Shown here: positions 28,646-35,200 of the stretch, in pieces
Layout: the number at the start of each line of letters is the position of its first letter
Position numbering within the stretch: position 1 is the first letter of the stretch
The notes under the pieces: generated by a model
The model's database searches: none
What the model was told of the DNA's origin: nothing
Seen by the model: the letters and a program-made list of their open reading frames with translations, nothing else
NCBI GenBank assembly: GCA_902806055.1
Contig: CADCVD010000164.1
Coordinates: 1-64,000, forward strand
Length of the DNA: 64,000 nt
Origin: an uncultured Rubrobacteraceae bacterium
Lineage (GTDB): Bacteria; Actinomycetota; Rubrobacteria; Rubrobacterales; Rubrobacteraceae
Direction of reading: 5' to 3'
Program-made: the position numbers and the translations under genes

Positions 28646-29434
28646 CTACTTCCTGACGAGAGCACTGTACTCCCGCAGGTCCTTCTCGGCCCGGTCGCGT
28701 ACGTGCTCCGGTATGAGCGCGCCTCCCTTGCCGTAGCGCTTTCGCAGGAGGCTACAGGAGATCTCCAGGTACGCGCTCCGCGTCGCGAGCTCGACCGGTA
28801 CGCTCATCTCTCGCGGAAAGACGCGATAGGCGAGATCTTCTTTAAGACCCATCTCCGGCGGACCCTGCCCGAGCGCTCGCCTCGACGCGAGACGTTCCTC
28901 CCACCTCCGCCGGAGCGCCCGCATCTCCCGCGTATCCGGGGCGACGTTGAGGGGACCGGTCTCGAACGGGTCCTCGGGCATGAAGCCGAAAGCATCCTCC
29001 AGAAGACGAGCCGAACGGAGCGCTCGTCTCGTTCCCCTGCTCCTTAGAAACTCATACTCCGAGCGCAAAAGGACGAGCTGGACGTCGTAGTATGCGCCGA
29101 GACCCGCGAGCGTCGGGCGCCCGGCGTCACGCTTTCGCGCCGCCAGCGCCCGGCTCAACGCGTTACGCTGTTTTATGAACCTCGCGTGCCGCCATCCGAA
29201 GAACCCGCCGCCGAAGACCGAACCCGCCAGGATGGGTAGAGCAGCCGCGAACGGCCCCGCCCAGGAGGTGCCGAAGACCGGCGCCGAGAGCAAGACGGAG
29301 GCGCCGACCAGGCAGGCGACCGCGAACCCGTCCATCGTCGCCCGACGGCTCTCCTCGGCGGCGGCGGCATAGAGATGTCCGAGCTCGTACCACAGCGGGA
29401 CGGTCTCGTCTTCGGGTGTGAGCGGGGAGTACAC
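28646..29434 (-). CDS. Hypothetical membrane protein
   Basis: 262-residue protein with two predicted transmembrane helices (about residues 37-60 and 65-85) and a long Arg-rich soluble domain after them. No family recognised. The start GTG at 29434 lacks a near ribosome-binding site, but TAAAAT (29447-29442) sits eight bases upstream, so the message may have no leader. It is divergent from the PAP2-like gene with only 20 bases between start codons, so at least one promoter must lie in the other gene's coding region. Confidence 0.68.
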   Translation of the reverse strand: MYSPLTPEDETVPLWYELGHLYAAAAEESRRATMDGFAVACLVGASVLLSAPVFGTSWAGPFAAALPILAGSVFGGGFFGWRHARFIKQRNALSRALAARKRDAGRPTLAGLGAYYDVQLVLLRSEYEFLRSRGTRRALRSARLLEDAFGFMPEDPFETGPLNVAPDTREMRALRRRWEERLASRRALGQGPPEMGLKEDLAYRVFPREMSVPVELATRSAYLEISCSLLRKRYGKGGALIPEHVRDRAEKDLREYSALVRK

Positions 29435-29454
29435 ATGTTAGATTTTACTTCCTC

Positions 29455-30036
29455 GTGTCAACCAAGAGCTCAGCACAGCGCGCGGCCCGGCTCCTCACCA
29501 ACGTCCTGAACCCGTTCTCCATCTTCACCGCGCTCTACGTGCTCGTGGCCTTCTCTCAAGCGGCCACGACGTTTCAGGCTATCCTCTACAGTGGCGTCGA
29601 GATCTTCGCGGCGGCCGTCGTGGCTGGGTACGTACTGCTGCTCCGGCGCAGGAGGAGGGTAGGGGATTTCTGGATCTCTACGAGGAGCCAGCGCATAATG
29701 CCCGCCCTCGTCTTGCTCGCTGCCTTCGTAGCTCTCCTCGCTGTTCTGGCCCTCCTCGCCGCTCCCGGCGCCCTACTCCGAACGAGCCTCTCGATGGGCC
29801 TCGCCAGCGCTACGGTAGCCGCCGTGACCCTCTTCTGGAAGGCAAGCGCCCACGCGGCCGTCGCCGGACACGCCGCCACAGCCGGCCTTCTCGTCCTTGG
29901 CCTGTCCGGCCTTCTCTTCCTGGTGGTACTTCCGGCCGTCTTGTGGTCGCGTGTCGCCGCGAGTGCTCACACCCTCCCGCAGACGCTCGCGGGGGCAGGG
30001 GGCGGCGCGGCTTTCGCGCTCGCCCTTCTGGCATGA
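29455..30036 (+). CDS. PAP2-superfamily-like integral membrane protein
   Basis: 193-residue protein with five to six transmembrane segments. The segments WKASAHAAVAGHAATAG and SAHTLPQTLAGA, with histidines in the positions expected for the PAP2 phosphatase core, suggest a lipid phosphatase-like fold, but the first catalytic Lys/Arg motif is not clear, so activity is uncertain. Its last four codons and stop lie within the 110-bp direct repeat that carries a tRNA terminator. GTG start at 29455 without a strong ribosome-binding site. Confidence 0.6.
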   Translation: MSTKSSAQRAARLLTNVLNPFSIFTALYVLVAFSQAATTFQAILYSGVEIFAAAVVAGYVLLLRRRRRVGDFWISTRSQRIMPALVLLAAFVALLAVLALLAAPGALLRTSLSMGLASATVAAVTLFWKASAHAAVAGHAATAGLLVLGLSGLLFLVVLPAVLWSRVAASAHTLPQTLAGAGGGAAFALALLA

Positions 30037-30134
30037 GAAAAGCCCGCCGGAGCGGGCTTTAAGAGTGACCCCACGGGGGTTCGAACTCCGGTTTTCGCCG
30101 TGAGAGGGCAATATCCTAGGCTTCTAGACGATGG
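30025..30134. repeat. 110-bp direct repeat, copy 1 (with decayed tRNA-Glu)
   Basis: Matches 31700-31809 with five differences in 110 bases (95%), at a constant offset of 1675. It includes the 3' end of the PAP2-like gene, a terminator hairpin and most of a tRNA-Glu. The tRNA in this copy has lost the first bases of its acceptor stem. Confidence 0.95.
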
Positions 30135-30138
30135 ACAG
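30066..30138 (-). pseudogene. Decayed tRNA-Glu(CTC)
   Basis: Read on the minus strand, the anticodon loop (CTCTCAC, anticodon CTC) and T-loop are retained, but the 5' acceptor strand is replaced (CTGTCCA instead of GGCCCCA), giving mismatches at the first three acceptor pairs, and the T-stem has an A-C mismatch. The downstream terminator hairpin is kept. It should not fold into a functional tRNA. Confidence 0.85.
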
Positions 30139-30542
30139 TACACACCGCTTATTTCTCCGCCGCTCTGGGCCAGGAGCCGGAGATAGAGCTGGTGATAGGC
30201 TAGTGGTTAGGCCCTGATACCATGTTCACGGAACTGCCGCTAACGTGTATGCGCAGAAACCCGTCTCCACAGCATCTTTAACTACTACCGCTAGGCGATG
30301 AGATTTCCCACGGCATCATCGAGCGAAGAAGGCTCGAAGGGATAAAGGAGCGAGCAGAACGGGCAGCAGAGTGAACGTTGGCATAGTCCTTTCACCGAAC
30401 GGCCGACACCGTCGATTCTCGGAAGGTGCGCCAGGCCTCGTACCCCATCGCGATAGGCCTGTTAGCTAATGCGATGGGGCTGACTCGCCACGATGGCGAC
30501 CACGTTGATGGCGGAGCTGGAACGTAGCGTCCTGAGTGCCGG
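30135..30542. other. Gene-free stretch inside the tRNA-Glu islet
   Basis: No coding potential is seen in these 408 bases between the decayed tRNA-Glu and metF. It contains a 9-bp perfect inverted repeat (30443-30451 with 30471-30479, CCCCATCGC) about 65 bases after the metF stop, possibly its transcription end. Around 30200-30230 on the plus strand the sequence CTAGTGGTTAGG followed by TTCACG recalls the D-arm and anticodon loop of a tRNA-Glu, but no stems form. Confidence 0.55.
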
Positions 30543-31433
30543 TTACTCGCCTCGACGCCTGGGCAGCAATGAAGCGTCAGCGACCGGCAGGCCGAGACCG
30601 TTCCAGATCGTCGACGTTGGCTCAGCGCGGTTTAGGGCGTAGAAATGCAGGCCCGGCGCCCCGGCGTCCAGCAACCTTTGACACAGGTCGGTGACGAACT
30701 CGATGCCGAGCTGTCGTTGCGAACTGGCGTCGTCGCCGTATGCCTCCATCTGCTTCTTCAACCACAGCGGGATCTCTGCCCCGCACCCGGCTGAGAAGCT
30801 GGCGACCTTCGGGTAGTCCCAGATCGGCATAATGCCGGGGATGATGGGGATGTCCACGCCTATGCGCTCGACTTGGTCCACGAAGTTGAAATAGGCGTCG
30901 GCATTGTAGAAAAACTGAGTCATGGCCGAGTCGGCGCCCGCCTCCACCTTCTCGCGAAAGTATGCTAGATCTGCGAAGGCTGATTCTGCTTCGGGGTGGA
31001 ATTCCGGGTAGCAACCCACCTCGATATGAAAGTAATCGCCAGTCTGCTCGCGAATGAATTCAACCAGCTCGGTGGCACAGCTAAAGACGCCCGGACTCTC
31101 CATATCACCCGGCAGGTCGCCCCTCAACGCGACGATACGGCGCACTCCGGCTTCCTTGTACCGCTCGAGGAATCCACCGATGCTCTCGCGGGTGCCCTCG
31201 ATGCAGGACAGGTGTGGGGCCACCTCGATACCGGTCTCGTTCATCGTCCTGACCACGGTCTCGATGGTGCCCGAGCGGGTCGTGCCACCGGCGCCGAAGG
31301 TCACCGAGAAGAACGCCGGTTCCAGCATCGCAAGAGGTCCGAGAGCCACGGTGAGGTTCTCCTCTCCCGCGGGCGTCTTGGGCGGGAATAGCTCGACGCT
31401 GAAGACCTTAGAGTGGTTTCGCTGGCTTTGCAT
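30543..31433 (-). CDS. metF: Methylenetetrahydrofolate reductase
   Basis: 296-residue FAD-dependent enzyme that reduces 5,10-methylene-THF to 5-methyl-THF for methionine synthesis. It has SVELFPPKT at the start with the catalytic Glu, SVTFGAGGTTR, LRGDLP, and the substrate region TQFFYNADAYFNFV and IPGIMPIWDYP. The frame runs on upstream to 31586 but ATG 31433, with GGGGAGAG before it, is the family-typical start. It sits alone between two 110-bp repeats carrying tRNA-Glu. The sequence looks like proteobacterial MetF, and codon use seems a little less GC-rich than in neighbours, both hinting at transfer. Confidence 0.92.
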   Translation of the reverse strand: MQSQRNHSKVFSVELFPPKTPAGEENLTVALGPLAMLEPAFFSVTFGAGGTTRSGTIETVVRTMNETGIEVAPHLSCIEGTRESIGGFLERYKEAGVRRIVALRGDLPGDMESPGVFSCATELVEFIREQTGDYFHIEVGCYPEFHPEAESAFADLAYFREKVEAGADSAMTQFFYNADAYFNFVDQVERIGVDIPIIPGIMPIWDYPKVASFSAGCGAEIPLWLKKQMEAYGDDASSQRQLGIEFVTDLCQRLLDAGAPGLHFYALNRAEPTSTIWNGLGLPVADASLLPRRRGE

Positions 31434-31480
31434 GAACTTCTCTCCCCTCGAATCAGACCGATAAGCCGTATCAGATGCCG

Positions 31481-31514
31481 GTACTACTGGCCGAAGCCGG
31501 CGGCGCTGTAGTAC
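31481..31514 (-). promoter_or_regulatory. Hairpin in the metF leader
   Basis: A 7-bp outer inverted repeat (GTACTAC with GTAGTAC) flanks a GC-rich inner element containing GGCCGAAGCCGG. It lies 48-81 bases upstream of the metF ATG, within its likely 5' untranslated region. It does not match the S-box, cobalamin or THF riboswitch consensus that I know. It may be an attenuator or simply a stable RNA hairpin. Confidence 0.45.
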
Positions 31515-31699
31515 GCGCCTCCGGGTCAACGTGCCTACCGGCAGGGCCGTTTGCGTAACACCAAGTATGACGGGACATAGAAACACAGATCACCGTTCTT
31601 GTGCAAGCTGCGGTTGTAGCAAAAGCTGAAGTAGCTGGTAACTATTCTGTAAGCAAAACGCCGTAGATGAAGGCTGACAAGGAGTTTGGAGTAGGGGCT

Positions 31700-31809
31700 C
31701 TTCTGGCATGAGAAAAGCCCGCCGAAGCGGGCTTTAAGAGTGACCCCACGGGGGTTCGAACCCCGGTTTTCGCCGTGAGAGGGCGATGTCCTAGGCCTCT
31801 AGACGATGG
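31700..31809. repeat. 110-bp direct repeat, copy 2 (with intact tRNA-Glu)
   Basis: Second copy of the repeat at 30025-30134. It holds the terminator and nearly all of an intact tRNA-Glu; the last four bases of the tRNA 5' end extend past the repeat, and that is where copy 1 diverges. Confidence 0.95.
31707..31740 (-). terminator. Terminator of tRNA-Glu
   Basis: On the minus strand, AAAGCCCGC-TTCG-GCGGGCTTT forms a 9-bp stem with a UUCG tetraloop and is followed by TTTTCT. It starts within ten bases of the tRNA 3' end. Confidence 0.92.
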
Positions 31810-31813
31810 GGCC
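31741..31813 (-). tRNA. tRNA-Glu (anticodon CTC)
   Basis: 73 bases on the minus strand. The acceptor stem is GGCCCCA/TGGGGTC with discriminator A; the anticodon loop is CTCTCAC with anticodon CTC; the T-arm is CGGGG-TTCGAAC-CCCCG. CCA is not encoded. It lies 115 bases downstream of gltX, which encodes the enzyme that charges it, and has its own promoter. Confidence 0.97.
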
Positions 31814-31838
31814 GGGAGGTTCTCTCGAACCGGGCCAG

Positions 31839-31867
31839 AGTTTAAACGATGATCGCTCGTTCGTCAA
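31839..31867 (-). promoter_or_regulatory. Promoter of tRNA-Glu
   Basis: Minus strand TTGACG (31867-31862) and TAAACT (31844-31839) separated by 17 bases; the start of transcription is expected near 31832, about 19 bases before the tRNA. Both hexamers are close to consensus. Confidence 0.75.
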
Positions 31868-31928
31868 AGGGTTCGTAGCAGGCAGCGTACGATGTTACTG
31901 CTCGATGTTGCGCCGCTGACGGCGGCTC

Positions 31929-33410
31929 TCAGACCGGCAGGTGTTTCATCTCTTTGGCGGCTTTTTCGAGGCGCATCAAGGTACGTTCGCGGCCCAACAG
32001 GGCCAGGGTCTCGAAGAGGCCGGCGCTCACGGTGCGGCCCGTCGCGGCGAAGCGTAGAGGGTGGATCAGGTGCCTAGCACCCTTCTCCTTCTCGGCGGCG
32101 AGACCCCGCACGGCTTCTTCGAGGGTCTCTTCCGTCCACTCCGGCAGGTCTTTGAGGCGTTCGATCAGCTCAGGGAAGTTCTCACGGACGAACTCCTTGC
32201 CGAGCTGCTTCTCGAACTCCTGTCCTTCGTACTCCAGCTCGCCGCCGTAGAAGTAGCCCGCGGCGTCGGGGATCTCCGTGATGCGGCTCAGGCGGTCCCT
32301 GAGAAGCGCCATTATCTGTGTAAGGCGCGGCATGTCGCTCTGCAGCTCGTCTTCGGTCGCGGCGCCCGACTCTACGAGCATGGGGGCGGCTACGAGGGCG
32401 AGCTCCTCGGGACTCTTGCGCCGCAGGTAGATGGCGTTTACGGAGTTCAGCTTCTTCTCGTCGAAGACGGCCGGGTTGCCGCTGACGCGGTCTATGCGAA
32501 ACCGTTCGGCGAGCTCGTCGGGGGAGAAGATCTCCTCGTCCGCCGCGTAGCCGGCCCCCAGTAGCGCCAGGTAGTTGAAGAGGGCCTCCGGCAGGTAGCC
32601 CTGCGCCGCGAAGTCCTCGACGCTCGCCGCGCCGTGTCGCTTGGAGAGCTTCTTCTTGTCCGGGCCGAGGACTTGAGGGACGTGGGCGAAGGCCGGTAGC
32701 TCGCGGCCGAGAGCTTTGTAGATCAGGATCTGGCGCGGCGTGTTCGAGAGGTGGTCGTCGCCCCTTATAACGTGGCTGATCTCCATCCACGCGTCGTCGA
32801 TGGCGGCGGCGAAGTTATAGGTCGGGGTGTCGGTCGACTTCATCAGCACGAAGTCTTCGAGGTTCGCGTTCTCGAAGGTGACGGGACCCCGGATCATGTC
32901 CTCAACAACCGTCTGCCCCTCGCGTGGCGTCTTCATGCGCACGGTGTACGGCTCCCCGGCTTCTATCTTTCTCTTAGCCTCGTCCGGGTCCATCTCGCGG
33001 TACTCGCCGCCAGTGTAGATCGGTTGCCGCTTCTCGGCTCGCGCCTTCTCCCGGAGCTCCGCTAGCTCCTCGGGGGTGGCGAAGTCGTAGTAGGCTGCCC
33101 CCGAGTCGAGGAGCTGCCTCGCCGCCTCGCGATAGAGCTCGAAGCGCTCGGTCTGGCGGTAGGGACCGTAAGATCCATCCACCTCTGGACCCTCGTCCCA
33201 CTCAAGACCGATCCAGCGTAGGGACCGCTTGAGCTGCTCGACCGACTCCTCGGTGGAGCGTTCGAGGTCAGTGTCCTCTATGCGCAAAGCGAACGTGCCG
33301 TTGTTCTTGCGGGCAAAGAGCCAGTTGAAGAGCGCGGTACGCACGCCGCCGACGTGTAGCGAGCCTGTGGGGCTCGGCGCATATCTAACTCTGATCCGAG
33401 AATTATCCAT
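31929..33410 (-). CDS. gltX: Glutamyl-tRNA synthetase
   Basis: 493-residue class I synthetase that charges tRNA-Glu. The HIGH-type motif is in YAPSPTGSLHVGGVRTALFN (residue 9 onward) and the KMSKS-type motif is KLSKRHGA (about residue 245). The C-terminal anticodon-binding helical domain follows. ATG 33410 matches the family start; no ribosome-binding site is present, so it may be leaderless (TAGCTT lies at the -10 distance). It reads toward tRNA-Glu, its substrate. Discriminating or non-discriminating type cannot be told. Confidence 0.95.
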   Translation of the reverse strand: MDNSRIRVRYAPSPTGSLHVGGVRTALFNWLFARKNNGTFALRIEDTDLERSTEESVEQLKRSLRWIGLEWDEGPEVDGSYGPYRQTERFELYREAARQLLDSGAAYYDFATPEELAELREKARAEKRQPIYTGGEYREMDPDEAKRKIEAGEPYTVRMKTPREGQTVVEDMIRGPVTFENANLEDFVLMKSTDTPTYNFAAAIDDAWMEISHVIRGDDHLSNTPRQILIYKALGRELPAFAHVPQVLGPDKKKLSKRHGAASVEDFAAQGYLPEALFNYLALLGAGYAADEEIFSPDELAERFRIDRVSGNPAVFDEKKLNSVNAIYLRRKSPEELALVAAPMLVESGAATEDELQSDMPRLTQIMALLRDRLSRITEIPDAAGYFYGGELEYEGQEFEKQLGKEFVRENFPELIERLKDLPEWTEETLEEAVRGLAAEKEKGARHLIHPLRFAATGRTVSAGLFETLALLGRERTLMRLEKAAKEMKHLPV

Positions 33411-33532
33411 ACGTTAAAGCTAGCATACATCCTGTATGCGGGAAAGCTCGCTGTCCGACTGAAAGCTACCTCCGAAGTGTTTCGGTTCCTACGTATCAGG
33501 GATACAGTAAATATTGAACGTGCTATCGAGAG

Positions 33533-33580
33533 TATGTGGTTCGAAGGAGGAGAGGTTATGTGGTTCGAAGGAGGAGAGGT
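33533..33580 (+). repeat. Perfect tandem duplication of a 24-bp unit
   Basis: Bases 33533-33556 and 33557-33580 are identical (TATGTGGTTCGAAGG then AGGAGAGGT). Each unit carries an ATG and a strong GGAGGAGAGG ribosome-binding site, and the second unit sits at the right distance for the ATG at 33581. Confidence 0.97.
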
Positions 33581-33584
33581 ATGA
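33534..33584 (+). CDS. Possible 16-codon leader peptide MWFEGGEV x2
   Basis: ATG at 33534, two identical in-frame 8-codon units (MWFEGGEV, twice), then TGA that overlaps the ATG of the methyltransferase as ATGA. The reading frame exists only because the unit length is a multiple of three. It may be a chance by-product of the duplicated ribosome-binding site, or a short coupled leader. No independent ribosome-binding site lies in front of the first ATG. Confidence 0.35.
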   Translation: MWFEGGEVMWFEGGEV

Positions 33585-34401
33585 GCACGCAGCCCCAGAC
33601 GCCCGACCTGGCGGCGATCAAGGAACGCCAGCAGCAGGCGTGGTCTTCGGGAGACTACGGGAAACCCGGCGTTACGTTGCTCCTCATCGCCGAGTTGTTG
33701 TGCGAAGCCGTTGATCTGCGCCCCGGCCGGCGGGTGTTGGACGTGGCGACGGGCAACGGCAACACGGCTCTTGCCGCCGCTCGCCGCTTCTGCGAGGTGA
33801 CCGGATAGATTACGTCCCGGCCCTGCTCAAAGAGGGGCGCGAGCGCGCGTCCGTCGAGGGTCTGGAGGTCGACTTCCGGGAGGGCGATGCTGAAGATATA
33901 CCCTTCCCTGATGCCTCCTTCGACTATGTGCTCACTACCATAGGCGCTATGTTCGCACCTGACCAGGAGAGGGCGGCGAGCGAGTTGCTGCGCGTCTGCC
34001 GACCGGGAGGCAAGATAGGACTCGCCAACTGGACGCCCGACGGCTTCGTCGGGGACTTCTTCCGGATCATCGGCAAGCACGTGCCCCCGCCTCCCGGCCT
34101 GAAGCCGCCCATGCTGTGGGGTACAGAGGAGCGGTTGCGCGAACTCTTCGGCGAAGGCACTAGCTCGCTCCAGACTACGCGGCGCAGCTTCGTTTTTCGT
34201 TACCCGTCGGCGAGATACTACGTGGATTTCTTCCGGGCCTACTTAGGCCCCCTCCAGAGAGCCTTCGAGACGCTCGACAAACCCGGGCAAGATACGCTGG
34301 CGAGCGATATGAAAGACTTGATCCACCGCTACAATCGCTCGGATGACGAGACGGCGGTGTGGCCGGGCGACTATCTTGAGGTGGTGGCGACCAAGCGCTG
34401 A
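33581..34401 (+). pseudogene. SAM-dependent methyltransferase, broken by a single-base frameshift
   Basis: Would encode about 273 residues. The first 74 residues (with LDVATGNGNTALAAARRF motif I) read to a TAG at 33806-33808; from 33805 a different frame continues IDYVPALLKEGRER, then EGDAEDIPFPDASFDYV, LLRVCRPGGKIGLANW and the rest to the TGA at 34401. Restoring one base in the GG at 33803-33804 rejoins motif I and the remainder. It is either a recent inactivation or a sequencing error. The paralog at 3.6 kb is shorter and intact. Confidence 0.87.
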
Positions 34402-34439
34402 CTTATCGTGCGCTGTTTGTACAAAAAGGGTATATGCGA

Positions 34440-34466
34440 GAGCCGGAATACAAAAAGTTCCGGCTC
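34440..34466. terminator. Hairpin between convergent genes
   Basis: A 9-bp perfect inverted repeat (GAGCCGGAA with TTCCGGCTC) and a 9-base loop, located between the methyltransferase and lutC stops. It has no long T tract on either strand but could act for both converging messages. Confidence 0.5.
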
Positions 34467-34543
34467 TGCTTGTAGGTCTATTGGGGCAAAGCCATGAGAG
34501 GAAGTAACCTTTGAGGAGAGAAACCGCTCGCTGTCTACTCTCT

Positions 34544-35200
34544 TCACTCGACGATGAGTACCTCTAGAGTGCGCGGGCCGTGCACACCCTCTACCCGGTT
34601 TAGCTCTATGTCCGAGGTCGCCGAGGGGCCGGAGATGAAGGTGATCGCCCGTCCCTCGTCCTTTACGGTCTCTTCGAGCTCCGCGAAAGCCTCGGGTACG
34701 AGCCCCACCACTTGCTCCTCCCGCACGACGCACAGGTGGTAGTCGGGAAGCAGCGTCAGGGCGCGGCGGCCCTGCGCCTCCCCGGCGTCGAGGACGATGG
34801 TGCCGGTCTGGGAGATTCCTAGGGCGCAGCCGGTGAGCACGCCGTCGCTCCGGTCTAGCTCCTCGTTGGAGAGCCGCGTACTCGCGCCGTCGCGTAGCAA
34901 CTCCACGCCGTCGGGGAGCCAGCCATCAGGGAGGCCGGGGGGTACGACGAGCCGCTCTATGCCGCGTCGCTCGCAGGCTTCGACTATGGCGCGGGGCAGT
35001 TCGTCTTCGTTAACGCGGTGGACGGTAGATTCGTACTCGGCGGCTCTCTCGGCGAAGCGCGCGACGATCTCCTCGCGCGAGGCGTCATCCTGCTTGCGGT
35101 AGCCGCGATCGATCGAGAGATCTTCGGGACGCTCGTCCTTGGGGACGTCGTGTGTGGCGCGACGGATGCGCCGCAGGACCTCCTCTCTCGCAGAGGTCAC
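34544..35200 (-). CDS. lutC: LutC/YkgG-like LUD-domain protein
   Basis: 218-residue LUD protein, the third subunit of the LutABC lactate oxidation complex. TGCALGISQTGTIVLDAGE and the C-terminal AITFISGPSATSDIELNRVEG are characteristic. The GTG at 35200 overlaps the lutB stop by four bases (GTGA); the open frame further upstream overlaps lutB and is ignored. Order on the minus strand is lutA-lutB-lutC as in Bacillus. The N-terminal third is charged and less conserved. Confidence 0.88.
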   Translation of the reverse strand: MTSAREEVLRRIRRATHDVPKDERPEDLSIDRGYRKQDDASREEIVARFAERAAEYESTVHRVNEDELPRAIVEACERRGIERLVVPPGLPDGWLPDGVELLRDGASTRLSNEELDRSDGVLTGCALGISQTGTIVLDAGEAQGRRALTLLPDYHLCVVREEQVVGLVPEAFAELEETVKDEGRAITFISGPSATSDIELNRVEGVHGPRTLEVLIVE

